A stretch of 64,000 nt of DNA from Diphasiastrum complanatum (taxonomy: Eukaryota > Streptophyta > Lycopodiopsida > Lycopodiales > Lycopodiaceae): contig MU831836.1 in the NCBI GenBank assembly GCA_029204225.1, forward strand, positions 1 to 64,000, in the 5' to 3' direction. The notes under the pieces were generated by a model. It saw only the letters and a list, made by a program, of their open reading frames with translations, had not been told where the DNA came from and did not search any database. The translations under genes and the position numbers were made by a program. This document shows positions 44,979 to 57,767 of the stretch, in pieces (the first letter of the stretch is position 1; each line of letters opens with the position of its first letter).

Positions 44979-46299
44979 CCATCTTCCTGAAGTGCATGTG
45001 TCAGATCTCAATGTTAGGTGAGATGTCTCTCGATTAGTGTGAGAAGAGATGAACCATTGTCAGTGATTTTTTATAAATCCCAAATCTTAGAGAGGAGAAT
45101 TTTTTTTAACCCTAAAGCACATTTTTAACTTGTCTACAACAAACTATCAATGTTAAGAGATCGATTGCAAGCATGTGAATGAAATTTTTGATGAATTTCA
45201 AACATTTTTTAGTACTCAATAAAAATTTAACCATTTAAGAGCCATGCTTCTATGTCCTAATATCGTTTGTGGTTGGGCTTATGTAAAAAAAATGCCAACA
45301 AAGTCGATTACTATTGATTGTCATTCTCTAATCATTACATGGCCAAGGAACATTCCCCATAATATATGTAGTTTTCCATTTGTGGGGATTAGTCTAAGGC
45401 TCTTGAGGATCTAGCGACATTCTCTCATTTCTTGAAAATCTGACTTGATCTAGCATGGATGGGTCTTGTGTAATCTCACATGCAAAGAGGCCGTGGTAGA
45501 TCTTTGTAGGGTCATCAAATCTCACTTTTTTACATGTAATACCTTAAAAGTAAATATTGTTCATAACAATGATGATTTGATACCTAAATTGCCACATAGA
45601 GCACAATTTGGTTCTCCCATTACCACATAGACTATATAATTTGTGTGAATGATTCACATGATACAATGGCTCAACTCATGGTGTCCAAGCCTTTTGTGGT
45701 AATGGAAATTGAAAAGCTAATAATACAGGGCAAAAAATTTAAAAAAATGAGAGTGGACACTTAAAAAATAGATGTGCTAGCGATTGTCGTGACACCTATC
45801 AAAAGACATTTAGAGAATTATCCATTGAAATTTTTGCATCTATTGCACCTATCAAAAGACATTTAGAGAATTATCCATTGAAATTTTTGCATCTAGTAAA
45901 ATGCATTTAATATTATATGGCATGTCATGTGTTACATAATGCTTCTTGGTTTCCAAGGGAAGGCTCAAACTTGCGACCAAAGAAACTTTGGATGGCACCC
46001 TAACCAACAAAGCTAATTCCATTGAGATGTGTTATATAATGAGTGAACAATGAGTAAAATGAAACATGCAAAACTGACAAAAAAAATTAATTTCGTCCAC
46101 CACTTCTATTTTATTTTATGTTCTTTTCTTTTTTTCGAGTCTTGGATTATTGTTAGGGCAGCATTCCATAGCCTTCAATCATGGAGTGTTCGGGAAAGTC
46201 GGCAAAGTTCAAGAATGAAATCGGCAACTTTTGTCAAAAATCGACATGCTCTAAAACTTGCAGGTTTTTTTTAGGTCATAAAACAATGTATAATCGGCA
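44979..46299. other. Unassigned stretch upstream of TAF10
   Basis: AT-rich, with no gene. It contains a 53-bp-period direct duplication at 45793-45895; the last few hundred bases presumably include the TAF10 promoter, but no clear TATA box was identified. Confidence 0.4.
45793..45895. repeat. Two-copy direct repeat, 50 bp at a 53-bp period
   Basis: The segment starting CACCTATCAAAAGACATTT at 45793-45842 recurs without a visible mismatch at 45846-45895, separated by TTG. It looks like a recent local duplication. Confidence 0.92.
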
Positions 46300-47609
46300 T
46301 GTATTGTATTGAGGGTCATCCTTAAGAAAACCGAAATAGTTCAGAAAATACAGGTTTTTGGAGGAGAACCCAAAAAAGGTTTCCCGAACAGTGCAGGCTT
46401 CAATGGAGCTCTATTTCTGATCGTGTTTCGTGCATTTCTCGTTCGATCCTCGTCGTTTCGTAACCCTTCTCCAACGTTTGGTTCGAGCGTTTTCTTGCGT
46501 TTGCTTCCGGACTTTCGTGTATTTGTTTCTTCACGCGCGTTGTTTGTCGCAGAGGATTCTGTCTTGCAACATACCGTAGTAAAACCTCTCATTCCCTGTA
46601 AGCTTTTCCATCTTCTTTATGCGATTAGGGCTAGCTTAGCAGTTGGGTTTGGGGTGGATCAGAATTCTATGAGCTGTGACCTTTTCATTTGTTTTTTGAA
46701 CTTTTCTCTGCTGATATGCTGAAAATGTTAGATTTAGTGTTTTTCGGGATTGTGCCTAGATCAGTCTGTTAGGGTTTCCGTCTCTGTAATCCCAATATGA
46801 TTCATTATTATCCATTGCAATCATGCTTCCTTGTGCATTTTATCTCTTTGCATCAACGAATAAAACATTATTGCAGCTTTCGAAATTGCCGGTTTTGATC
46901 TTGCTGGTGTTGTTCACTGCAGGGTTGAATAACTGTGCAAGGCCAGGGAATGCATGAAAGAAGATATTTTCTACGAGAAGCTTTGAAGTAGAATAGGACC
47001 TAGCAGCCTTCCAGGTTCACTTTTGGGTCTGATCTCTCCTACTCTGGATGCTTGAAAGAAGAAACGATCTGCAAGAAGCTTCGAGTTCAAGTAGTTTGCT
47101 AGCTGCAGAGGCCGGAACAGTTGCTGGCTCTAGGCTTGCATCTGCCCATTAAGATTAGCTGAATGGAGAATATTATGATTGGCTTTTAATGCTGCAACAA
47201 GGGCGAGGCTGCTACAAAGGACTGGAGGTAGCAAAACTTGAAGGGCCATAGGAAGGGTAAGATTTACTTTCTTTTGCTTCTCAGAAAGAACTTTTCAAGC
47301 TTTTATACTTTCATGTGCTTCTCATCGGGTAATTTAAAGGTATCAGAGTTAACAGAGTCTGATGTTGAGAATCTTGTTAAAACTAAAATGTGAGTAACAT
47401 TTTGAAATATGTTATTGGAAGAGTTAAGTCACATTTTTAATCTTTACCAGCCGCTTGGATAAGAGATGTTAGAGATATGACTCGGAATCAATGAACCATT
47501 ATGTTGAATATAGCATGTTCTTTTCACTTCATAAAAGTGTTAGTCATTGTCCATACCCTGTTCCTAACTTCAAAGCAAGTTATTCTACAGGACTAAAGAG
47601 CAGGCGAAG
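46300..47609 (+). other. Predicted TAF10 5'UTR with two introns
   Basis: Plausible splice signals define three leader exons: a donor at CCCT|GTAAGC (intron from 46598), an acceptor TTCACTGCAG ending at 46922, a donor GGAAGG|GTAAGA (intron from 47257) and an acceptor ATTCTACAG ending at 47590, only 19 bases before the ATG. Exon sequence near 46430-46590 is richer in CG and CT than its surroundings, as a leader would be. Transcription start unknown. Prediction from signals only. Confidence 0.5.
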
Positions 47610-48026
47610 ATGGCTACGGAAGAGATGCAGGCAGAGAGCAGTGATGCTGCGCTTTTGGATTTCCTCTCTTCCCTTGCTGATTACACTCCAACCATTCCAG
47701 ATGAGCTGGCAGAGCACTATCTTAGCAGCAGTGGCTTCCAATGCCCTGATATTCGGGTAACTCGTCTTGTGTCGGTTGCAACCCAGAAGTTCATTGCCGA
47801 GATAGCAGCTGATGCTCTGCAGTACTGCAAAATGAGGCAATCTGTGTCATCAAAGGAGAGGAAGGAACGTGGACCGTCAGTTAAGGAAAAGAAGCTTGTC
47901 ATGACTACAGAAGATCTTGCTACAGCCTTGAGAGAATATGGGGTCAATTTTAAGCGTCAAGAGTACTTTGCTGACTCACCTTCTGCAGGAATCAATCTCC
48001 CTTCGAAAGACAAGGGTGATGAATGA
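47610..48026 (+). CDS. TAF10: TFIID subunit TAF10
   Basis: A complete 138-residue frame, ATG to TGA without introns. TAF10 is a histone-fold subunit of the general transcription factor TFIID (and of SAGA), acting in the nucleus at RNA polymerase II promoters, where it pairs with TAF3 or TAF8-type partners. The protein shows the family signature: a short acidic N-terminus, LLDFLSSLADYTPTIPDELA, EHYLSSSGFQCPDIRVTRLV, SVATQKFIAEIAADALQYCK, a charged loop (about residues 75-92), KLVMTTEDLATALREYGVNF and the plant-typical YFADSPSAGI tail. Length matches plant TAF10. The start is the first ATG after the predicted acceptor at 47590; a second Met lies at residue 6. All helices of the histone fold are intact, so it is probably functional. 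Confidence 0.95.
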   Translation: MATEEMQAESSDAALLDFLSSLADYTPTIPDELAEHYLSSSGFQCPDIRVTRLVSVATQKFIAEIAADALQYCKMRQSVSSKERKERGPSVKEKKLVMTTEDLATALREYGVNFKRQEYFADSPSAGINLPSKDKGDE

Positions 48027-50453
48027 GGAGAAGAAGTTCGTGCTGGTAGCTGGTAAACACATCATATCAATCTATTAGATCTATTATCCTTGAGTTTTAT
48101 AACATATTATCTTGCGTTTTGCATCATCTTCTTAATTATGTTGCTTGGTTACTCTCACCCCAAGCTGGTTTGAAACAAAAGGCATCTTGCAAACTGATTC
48201 TTTCAGGTCTCTTCAAATGGGCACCCTAATTCTCATTTGATTGCTACTTTAAAAGAACATTTCTAAATTCTATATCTATGGACTAAATCCTCTGTATACT
48301 GCCTCTTGCTAGTTGTGATTTGCTTACCTTGAACTGTTATTTTCAAGTTTCCACAATTTCTAAATATTAAAGGATCATGAATACCCATTCTTCACTCCTT
48401 TGTTTTTCTTGCGACGATTAATAGGCTCGCTTACTTAATTTCTTTGCACACCTACCATCTCTCTTTTCAATGTATACCTTATAGGATAGAGGAATATGTT
48501 ATTGCTCTGTCCTGCAATTTTGATGTTCTTCCATCACGAACAATCCTTCAATCAATTTGGACTTGCTACAATAGAAATTTCCTTGCAGACCTAATTTCCT
48601 TGCAGATCATCCAATTTTCCTTTCAACGTATATCTTGTAGGATAGAATAATATCATAATGCTTTTTGACCTTTGAACTTTGGATTCTTAAAAGTCCTAAT
48701 GTGTGAATTTTCCAGCCACGTGCACATTCCTGATATCAAGTATTAAGTATCATTGGCAAGGCAAGGTGATTGATGCACTCTTAAATTTGTTTGTTTCCCT
48801 CTTCAACTTTAGGTTGATAATCAACTTCTCTTACTTCAAAATGCACTCATTGAATTTTTCTATATCCAAAATTTGAGCATATATATTTACATTAGGAATG
48901 TATTGTTTTATATACATAGCAACCCCATTTATATCGTTGCAAGAAAATTCATTTATTTGTTAAGAATGATATAGTTTTTGTATTTTTACCTCCCAACTGG
49001 AATAGGATATTTGGGTGGTCTAATTTTTCATTCTCACTAAGTGAACATTTATGAATGAGCTCCTCAAAGATAATGTTTCAGAAAGTCCGAATTTTGAGGA
49101 TGATTGGACAATCTTTTTGGAGGAATCATTCAAGAATGTTGACTTTTAAATTTTTTTTTTCCTGGTAAAGTAAAAAATACATTCAGTAGATACATGGTTT
49201 TAGATCTTACATTTTGAGGATGATTGGACAATCTTTTTGGAGGAATCATTCAAGGATGTTGACTTTTAAATTGTTTTTTCTTGGTAATGTAGGAAATACA
49301 TTCAGTAGATACATGGTTTTAGATCTTACATTTGGTAGTATATGCTATTCATAAATTTCATCGAGTGATATATTGTGCTATGTAAGCTATCAAGATGATG
49401 ACAAATTTATCATGTTCGTTGATCTCATAAGAGTTAAAATCATGAATTTGCTTGCAAGTGATTGAAAGCTCCACTAAACAAGTGCAACACAAAAATGTAG
49501 CACACCAAGTTGTCATGCTAATCAAATGAAAGAACACGTGGATAGATAGATTGACATAGCCAATTGTAGAAATTTTACTTCCATTTTGAAGAGTTTTCAA
49601 TATATATGTACATCAATCATTAATTTTAAGCCATCTAGAAACATCTTCTTACAATTGAGAGACTTCATTTTGCAAGCACCTTGAGTTGCAGATCTAGATG
49701 GCATTAACAACAATTGCTTATAGAATTGTATTTTTGCATTGTAAGTCTTACATCTTTTATTGTCACGTACATATTAATTTGAGATTGTTGTTGTTTCATT
49801 CTATCGAGCATTATAATTAATTTCACTTATGTAGGTGTTTTTCCTTCAAATAGCTTTGACTGGCAAGAAGTAAGATCATTTAGTAAAAAATTCTTCACCA
49901 TACATGCAATATATGGAGAATTGATTTATGGTGGGGGCTTACATCATTTGCTCTCATTGAAATGAGAGTTTACTCTTATGATCACGTGTACAAAGTTCCA
50001 AAAAGGAACATGGCAACGTATTACCTTTTCTGAAAATAGTCGATTCTTATGAGTGGTCCCATGTTGATTGCTTAACTATCGAATCAACAAGAGGGCAACT
50101 TATCAAAGAGATTACGATGAATATGAAGCCAACATTTTGGCTCCAGACAAGTTTATACTAGCAACTTTATTTGCATCGTTGCATTTGTCGCCACATTCAA
50201 GAGAACTCCTTTTAGAAATACAAATACAATATGAGCATGGAAAACAACACAATGCTCATTTTTTTATAATGTGTTTACTTCTTGGGATTCAAGTCAAGTG
50301 GAGCACAAAGGAGATTTGATAAAGTTAACCTTTGTCATGAAACAATCACGTCATACGTGCTCCTTAAATTTAGTGTATAAGTAGCTTAAGCTTTTGGTCA
50401 TGGTCAATGAGACGCATTGGACTTTGACATTCAAGAGCAAGAAACTAAACTAT
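48027..50453. other. TAF10 3' region and unassigned sequence
   Basis: The first part should include the TAF10 3'UTR; AGCTG|GTAAAC at about 48052 could be a 3'UTR donor but no matching acceptor is clear. Beyond that the sequence is AT-rich, with a 120-bp tandem duplication (49091-49330) and a plus-strand ORF at 50068-50319 of unknown nature. Confidence 0.4.
49091..49330. repeat. 120-bp tandem duplication, two copies
   Basis: Copy 1 (49091-49210) and copy 2 (49211-49330) both begin ATTTTGAGGATGATTGGAC and end TTTTAGATCTTAC. They differ by a few substitutions and the length of a T run, so the duplication is moderately recent. Confidence 0.9.
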
Positions 50454-52881
50454 TTATCCATCTATCGCATACAAAATATGAGAAGTGCATGTCAATATTG
50501 AGTGGAATCTACATGATCTATGGGCTATGCTTGGAGTGTCCTTGGAATTAGTAGAAATCTCATTAGTCGTTGCATTACTCTTTGAGGGCCAAGAAAATGG
50601 CATCTCTAAAGTACAACAATTAGCTGTTACATTCATGAGTAAGGACTCTTGGCCTTCGAAGAAATCTTCCCACCAACTTGAGTCAATGAGAAGTCTTTTT
50701 TCTTGTTGGCATTTCTTCCAATCAACATCCAAATTCTGCTTGTGCATTGCTCGACTACATAATGCACCTCCAAACGATTTGGCAAGGCTCCAACAATAAT
50801 ACGTTCTGGATTAAATAAAAGAAATTACAACCCAGTCTCTGGAAGCCAGCAAGAAGAGCTGGACAAATGTTTACCAAACAGCAATGTCTTGCCATCCCTT
50901 TTTACAATGAGAAATTGATGTTGAAAGTTGAGATCATTTAACTGAGAAATGTATTTTTTTTCAAAAGACAAACCTAGCACAAAACTCCTGAAATCAAATG
51001 TTTGTTTCAGATGGACAACTACTTCAAGAAAAGATACCATTTTGGGTAAAGTGAACGCATCTTCACGAGCAAGTCGTTTCGAGAAAAAGCTAAACATCTT
51101 ATCAATATAGTCATGCGTATGACCCATAAAAAGAAATTCAACTTTAATTTTTTTGAAAATTTAATTCTCCACCAACATACTAAGATAATAAGCGAGCTTG
51201 ATTTTTATTTTCTCTAGCTGTATTATCAAGCTGCAAATATAGTACTTGGGGCAAATCACTTTTCTTGTTTGTGATTATATAATGCAAAATTGTAATTGTC
51301 AAGTTAGAATCATGATGAACATTTGGATAGGTCAAGAAGACACGGGCCTGAAGTGCTCGATGGTAGATAAGAGACCCAACGAGATGCATTTGAACAAATG
51401 TATCTTCTTTAATATCCTTCGGAACTCTTAAAAAGTGTGGAAGGTAAGTATTTTTTTGATCCATGCCATCAATAACAATTCCAAGATACTTCTCATGATA
51501 TTTCAAACATTTTTTTCTGTGCTTTGTTAACTTTGCTCTTTCTTCATCTTGTTCTCGATGCACTTTAAGAGCTTCATTCACCTTATCCACATATTTAAAA
51601 ATTTCAAAAGTCATTTCAAAGTAACAAGAGAAATCACAATAAAAAAACTATGCAAGAATTTTACTATCAGTATCTTTATCTATACTGGACTTTTACATTT
51701 TGCCTTTGTACTTTGAGCGATGCGCAGATAGTGCATACTCCCATTCTCACCTTCCTTGAAATAAATACGTTGTTAAAATAGTGTTTCCAAAGCTTGGTGA
51801 AATGACTATAACTAGTAAATTGCTCATTTTCATGAACCATTTCCTCTGTAAATATTGTAAACTTCACGCCTTGTAAAATTGTTCGTTAGGTGCCACCTGC
51901 CAATGTTGGCATAATCTCGACATGTGAACTAAAATAGCTCTCCATGCAAGATATTGATAAATTTTCAACTGGACCAACTGCACGATTGTATCGAGGATTG
52001 TAAATAGAAGCATTTTTTAAAAGCCTCTCATGAAACCTGCCAAGTCTTGAATTTCCAATAGAATGAACATGCTTAAATGCACTTCTACAAACAATAGAAT
52101 GTCCCAAGTTGTACTCGATTATATCTTTGATGTCTGGCTTTAGTGCAGACGTAAGATACGCCTCTTGCTCTTCTCGATTAAGACTTAGTTAATAAGATCT
52201 CAATGACTTTATCCTGTAAATACTGAACTTTTTTATGCAATCATTACTGCAACACGCAACCTTAAATGTATCCTTCAGTTGAGATGACAACAACAAAAAA
52301 GTTCTCCTCCCATAGCTTGAAAATCTTTGATCAACATGAAATTTCTTCCCACCGCTTCTAGACTTTCGGACATTGTCATCGGTGTTGGCATCTTTCCCGT
52401 CATCAACAATGTCGTTGTTGCCATCATTGTCATCCTCAGTCTCCCTCATAGCACTTCGTCAACATCCTGATAATTTTCCGAAAGACCTTGACCAAATGTG
52501 CATTGACAAGATACTTCGATATCACACTCAAATTGACCTCCCTCATCATTGAAATGCGTAATTGATTCAAGAGACAAAACAACAAAAGAGAAGTCAACCA
52601 TATTAGAAATGGGGGCCTCCAAATTAAACTCGACTCGGAACATGAGTTTTGTAAAACATCATGCTCATTTTGAAATTCTAACTCGACATAAGAGCTCACA
52701 AAAATAGTGACATCCGCACTTTTCGTGGTGCTTTCTTGAGACTTGACATCAGATTCGAAGACATAGCTCGAGATTGAATCGTGCAACTAGAAACAAAGAG
52801 TTCTTCTTGAGATACGAAAGTCTCGTATGACGAGATGGATATAGACATAGTAAGTTGCACAAAGAGCATAGAAAAACACAA
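50454..52881 (-). pseudogene. DUF7869-type DDE-like gene, frameshifted
   Basis: A chain of minus-strand frames collectively resembles the long (about 600-700 residue) DUF7869 proteins known from seedless plants and animals and thought to be transposase-like. From the N-terminus: an acidic section (52786-52189) with a Cys pair VACCSNDC; a helical block IVCRSAFKHVHSIGNSRL (52107-51886); FTKLWKHYFNNVFI and MGVCTICASLK (51867-51676); then the core with VIDGMDQKNTYLPHFL, LTITILHYIITN and LYLQLDNTARENKN (51614-51180); and after frame breaks MGHTHDYIDKMFSFFSKRLA (51127-50825) and SWWEDFFEGQESLL (50747-50454). The Asp residues in DGMDQ, QLDNTARENKN and GHTHDYID would form a DDE-like triad. At least four stops or frame shifts show it is dead. 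No terminal inverted repeats were found. Confidence 0.68.
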
Positions 52882-53159
52882 ACTTAGGTGATTAAAATGA
52901 AAATTCCAAGGCCCTTATACTCTCAATCGCAGACTCCAAAAACCATTAAAATCATTCACTGGATTTGAAATTTTTATAAATCCATTTATGTAAAATTTGA
53001 ATTCCATCACTATATATAGTTAATTACGTCCCATTTTCTCCCACGCGACCTAGGGAGCATAACATTCTTCTGTTTTCATGCCATTATATTTTTGCCTCCA
53101 ATCCTCGCTTACACACAATAGACGCTAACGACGCGGGCGACTATTCTCTCACAGTGAGT

Positions 53160-54268
53160 TCTTTGTTGGCTGATTCTGACGAATTCCCAACATACTCGAC
53201 CAAAGCTAACCAAGAGCACCTCTCACCTTAGACCGAGGAGGTCTCTGAGAAGACGAGACGAACGTAGACTTACTAGTTAAGAATGACAAGCAAGAACTGT
53301 GTAAGCCTCATGGTGAATCCCGAAAGATGGAATGACCCTATAGAAACTAGTATTTCTAGGCTAATGTAATAAATGCAAGTAGACCCCTCTTAATGAAAGT
53401 AGAATGAGCCACCTTTTGATGGTGACTTAGTGGAGAGTATTATTCCACTTGTAATTTGTGAAATGTGGAAATGCCCTGTTTATTCAAGAGACTCACCCTT
53501 TGTAGAAGGGAGCCTTTTGTAAATGTTTCTACTCCATATTGAAATGAGAATAACTTCCATGAGTTTTGATGCGTTCTTGAGCTCCTTGATCATTCTTGTT
53601 TCTTGAGTGATGTTTTAATGATCTTGCCCTTCCATCTTCTTTGTGTGTGGTTGTGGATCTTAGTGGTGGATTAGTTTCTCGCTTTCGTAGTTGTGGATTA
53701 GATTTCCCTTCTTGTTTGTGGATTAATATAGGATTCAGCATTGTGGTAGTTCATCATGAGTTGGTTTGAGGTGCAAGTCTTGCAAATTCACTTGCATTCC
53801 ATTTCTTGATGTTCTTGGCAGTTCAACAATCAAGAATTGTGTGTTTCTTGATCCTTGGGCTCTCAAAAATGTTGTCTAATTTATCTAGTTTAGTTTCTTG
53901 CTTGTTCTTGCATTTGTAATGTGTATGCTAGTGTAGTTTTCAAATTTCAATAAGCTGTCCATTTTGATTTGCAGCATTAAAGTAGGATTTCATAGCTATT
54001 CAACCACTCTACACACTGATTTCTTGGTTGAATGCATGATCTGCATGTTCGGTTTGAAAGCATGTGATTTTGATTCAAGAGAGACGATTTTGGATGTCCT
54101 CTGACAGGCAGGACAATACTACAACAAAGAACAGTCCATTTTGCCTAATTCGGGCCTTAAACAAGAACATTAACAAGAAGCCTAGTAACAGGCAGACAAA
54201 TTTGTAACACGATGCCCATGAAAAGAATCCAGTAAACAGATTCTATAGAGAGAGAGAATCTGTCTACA
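53160..54268 (+). mobile_element. 3' end of a second gypsy-like element: internal tail plus LTR
   Basis: 53200-53327 matches the internal end of the 11.8-21.7 kb element (shared ACCGAGGAGG and TCTCTGAG/CTCAGAAGG words), and 53328-54268 is its LTR (941 bp, starting TGGAATGACC, ending CTGTCTACA). The copy has no gag or other internal sequence; its left end is lost near 53160. The sequence resumes with unrelated AT-rich DNA at 54269. Confidence 0.8.
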
Positions 54269-55779
54269 CTCTTTTACAACGATAAGCCATTCGGGAGAAT
54301 CTGAGAAGATGGCCAGGTATTCGAATAAGTATTTTTGGATCATAGAATTTTTTGATTCCTTAAGATGCTTTAGCCATTTAAGATAGCTTTATCTGAAAAT
54401 AGATCCATATAATGACTAGATTTTTCGTGACTTATATGTCGTTTGAGATTCTTAAAATTATGTAGAATTTGTGTTTCTCTAAGATCAATTCGTTTTACGC
54501 ATTTTTGAATATCGAGAGTCGAATACTAGGGATCGATAGGGTATATATAGAGTGTAGAACCCACCCCGTCTTCCCATGCACTGAATCCACATGTAAGCAT
54601 ACTACCATTCCATGCCAGACTCCTACACATGTCCACTACATGTAGGCACCCCCAACCCATAATAGCCAAGAACCATGCACAAGCACAGTGCATGTACACC
54701 CTATCCCATAATAGGATGCAACACACATGCTGATACCGCATGCGAGTGTGACCCCATGGTCCTACTCAACCATTATCCAGAGGCCCGATCCCTACGTCCA
54801 AGGCACCCCCTTATAGTACCCCCACTAGGGCCGTAACATATACTCTGGTATGGGATTTGGAGTTGATGGGTTCAATTTTATATAAGTGATAGAGTATTGG
54901 TGAGCCTCTAAGTTAGGTCAACTATCATCTCATAAACCCTCCAAATGAATTTTGTTGTTGTGGTGTACTCGAATTAATCTATCTCCACTTCATAGATTCC
55001 TATGAAAATTGCAATAAACATCGTTATGTATCAAATGAGTAATGTTGCAGATTACCTAAAATAGATTCTTGCTAAAATTTAGAACTTTTCAATCTATTCA
55101 AAAAACAAGCACATTATTTTTTATCCAAAAAAAATTAGAAACCTAAAATTCAAGATTAATTCATATTGTGTATAAAATTGTGAATAAATACATTTTTTAA
55201 CATGCAATAATAGAAAACTAAAATTATTAATAAGAATGGAAACACATCTAATTAATATTATTTACACCGAGCACAAAGTTGTGGAATGAATTTGCCATTT
55301 TTTTAGTTTTATTCTTGTCAATTTAGAAACTATCTTTTAGTTTGACTGTATTTAACACAATCATTTGAGGGCCAAATGAAAGAATATGTTCAGTCCCCAT
55401 ATATAATGGGCAAAGATAAAAAATTTAATATTTAGTTCATCATAATTTATAACATAATAAAATCTATATCAAATATATTTTTTCAATTTAAATATATTTG
55501 CAATGATTTAAAACATATTTTTTTAGTTACAATTTTGATTATTAAAATATAAACAAAATGAAATTCTGATAAGTATCATAATTATCAATAAAACATAGAG
55601 TGATAGAAAAGTATAACTAGTTTTGGTAGTTATATAGAATTTCATACAAAAATAACATTAAAGTATAAGTGAGAAAACAAATAAATTCCATCATACCAAA
55701 AATACACTCACGATAAAGACAATTGACATTTCAAACATCTCATAATAATTCTCAATTGATTCTGTATTCCGAATAAAGT
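54269..55779. other. Unassigned AT-rich stretch
   Basis: No gene or element domain. 54530-54830 is noticeably richer in C and has repeated CCATGCA/CACATG words; 55050-55760 is very AT-rich. Confidence 0.4.
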
Positions 55780-56551
55780 TTATACATCCAAAATCTCCTC
55801 ATCAGTATGAATTGGACGAGACTGGCCATCACCATCATGGTCACCATCACCAACATCAATATCTTCATCCTGGAGACTAGCAAAATCTCCATGCTTGTCT
55901 TTAAGAGGAGGTTGTGGCTCTAACGAGGCCACCTGCACTTTCTTGCTGTCGTGGGCGAAAGATGCACCCACCTCATCGTCAGCATTTGGCAGATCTTCAA
56001 TTGCAACAACCCTCTACACAATGAATGTCGATTGAACAGAATCCTTCTTCATAGCAATATAGTTTCTTTCTTTTTTAAGTGCACAAACAGTAGTGGTGCT
56101 AGTTCTAGAACACGGATCTAGAATCCAATCATTCTCATAAATAAATCAATTAGTTCATTTATTGGTCTTTGTGGCTTTTGATAGGGAGTAATTACGGCCC
56201 GAGAGACTTCATAACCATGTGTCTCATCCTTTAATGCCTTCGCAACTATAGCAGCTTGGTTAGTGGAATGAAAAAAAAAACTATTCCTCATAGCGACACA
56301 ATTGTGATCTCCTTAAAGGCTTCACAACATTGAGAATCTGCGCATATGTAAAAGCAAAATCATCAAAAGTACTTCACGCACGGGGTAGAAACTTTTGCTG
56401 GTGAGTCACCATCTCCTCCTGGATGACCCGTCCTGCACTTCTTATGCATCGCCTTTGGAGTAACAAATCCTTCTAAGACTTTAAATTTGATTTTTTGTGT
56501 GAGTTTGTTGTGACAACAAGGATTAACATGAGGAAGTTGCCAAATAGTCAA
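55780..56551 (-). pseudogene. Unrecognised minus-strand ORF pieces
   Basis: Two short minus-strand frames occur: 56551-56363 (HVNPCCHNKLTQKIKFKVLE, KCRTGHPGGDGDSPAKVSTP) and 55971-55780 (VASLEPQPPLKDKHGDF, DVGDGDHDGDGQ, ending in a stop). The second is acidic and His/Asp/Gly-rich. The order suggests one decayed gene with DNA between (55972-56362) carrying stops. The family is not recognised; a transposon-associated protein is as likely as a host gene. Confidence 0.3.
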
Positions 56552-56734
56552 TAAGATTTCTTTTGTGTCGGTTATTTTTAATAATCAAACACGAATATTA
56601 AACATTTTCAATTTTTTGCTAAAAGTATAGCATAAGTACATGGAAAATTGACAAAATGTTTCTCTAAAAAACACTAAAGTTCCTTTAGTTTCTAACTAAA
56701 ATTTAACATTTGATACGAGAAATCGATACCCGAT

Positions 56735-56817
56735 ATCGATTTGCGGTATCAAATTGACAAATGATGCCACAGATTGATATCAGATATCGATCTCTCGTTT
56801 TCATACCGCAAATCGAT
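56735..56817. repeat. Inverted repeat with ATCGATTTGCGGTAT arms, left of copia G
   Basis: The arm at 56735-56749 is the reverse complement of 56803-56817 (15 of 15), with a loop containing further ATATCGAT words. A near-identical module lies on the other side of G at 61914-62007. The pair look like neighbouring copies of a short palindromic repeat into which G inserted. Confidence 0.85.
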
Positions 56818-56831
56818 ACTCGAGTTGCGAT

Positions 56832-57641
56832 TGTTGAATTTCACACGTGTGGATTGTCCACTACATGTACTTGTGATCTCCTAAGGTGTGTAGATGCACC
56901 AAGATCAAGACTAGATTGAGATTCAAGATCTATCTTTGATTCTATGGCAAAAACACACTACTACATGCATTCAATCACTTCCAACTCTCACTCACACGTG
57001 TGAGAAGTGTTCCAAAAGTATTCTAAGTAAAAACAAGCTGCTCTCCTCGGGTAGAGAGAGAAAAACCATCATGAGCTCTCGGGTAGAGAGAGAAAGCTAG
57101 AAATTCAATGACACTCAAAATCCACTCAATCTCAAAATCAAATTAGATCCAAAAGGAGGAGTACAATGATACTAATAGATTCATGAGCTACCACTATGCT
57201 TAACTATGATTGGATCACACTTTGCCACCTCTTAATCCTATTGGACCATTGATCCATGCACCTCTAAATTCTATTGGACTATATTCAAGCACACCTCAAT
57301 TTTCTATTGGACCTCACAAGGTTCCACCTCTAAATCCTATTGGACCTCTTAAGCTTCATCAAACAAAAGCATGACACTTGTCTACACTCTAATTGGCACA
57401 AGTTTGGCTCAATATTGGCATTACAAGTGGAAATGGATAATTTGCCATCTATGCCAAATTTGACCCTATCAACATCCTACACCTAAATGCTTGACTATGA
57501 AATTCTATGAGACCCCTATATCAAACATTTTGATTTACTTTACAATTGTCCACACGTGGGAACATCCTCCACACATGTGAGATTCACTTACAAACTTCTA
57601 TCATAAAAAATACCAAGCTAGATTTTTGCCAATTTCTCACA
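56832..57641 (-). repeat. 3' LTR of copia G (810 bp)
   Basis: Plus strand TGTTGAATTTCACACG to CAATTTCTCACA, followed by the purine tract complement CTCCTCCTCAAAAAA. CACACGTGTG occurs at 56842-56851 and 56993-57002. It shares with the E 3' LTR the repeated word CTCTCGGGTAGAGAGAG. Confidence 0.95.
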
Positions 57642-57656
57642 CTCCTCCTCAAAAAA
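57642..57656 (-). other. Polypurine tract of copia G
   Basis: The minus strand reads TTTTTTGAGGAGGAG directly before the LTR start TGTGAGAAATTGG. Confidence 0.8.
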
Positions 57657-57767
57657 TAGCTTGGAAAGGTACTAGATCACTTGAGAAGTTTGTAAATCTT
57701 TTTGAGTGGATCCTTTGGTATGCATAAGAAGTGAAGATCAGCCAAGGGATCCATCATAGCACCACCC

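Noticed and set aside
46309-46722. 137-codon plus-strand ORF upstream of TAF10
   Set aside because: It crosses the predicted splice donor at 46598 and has no recognisable content; more likely leader sequence.
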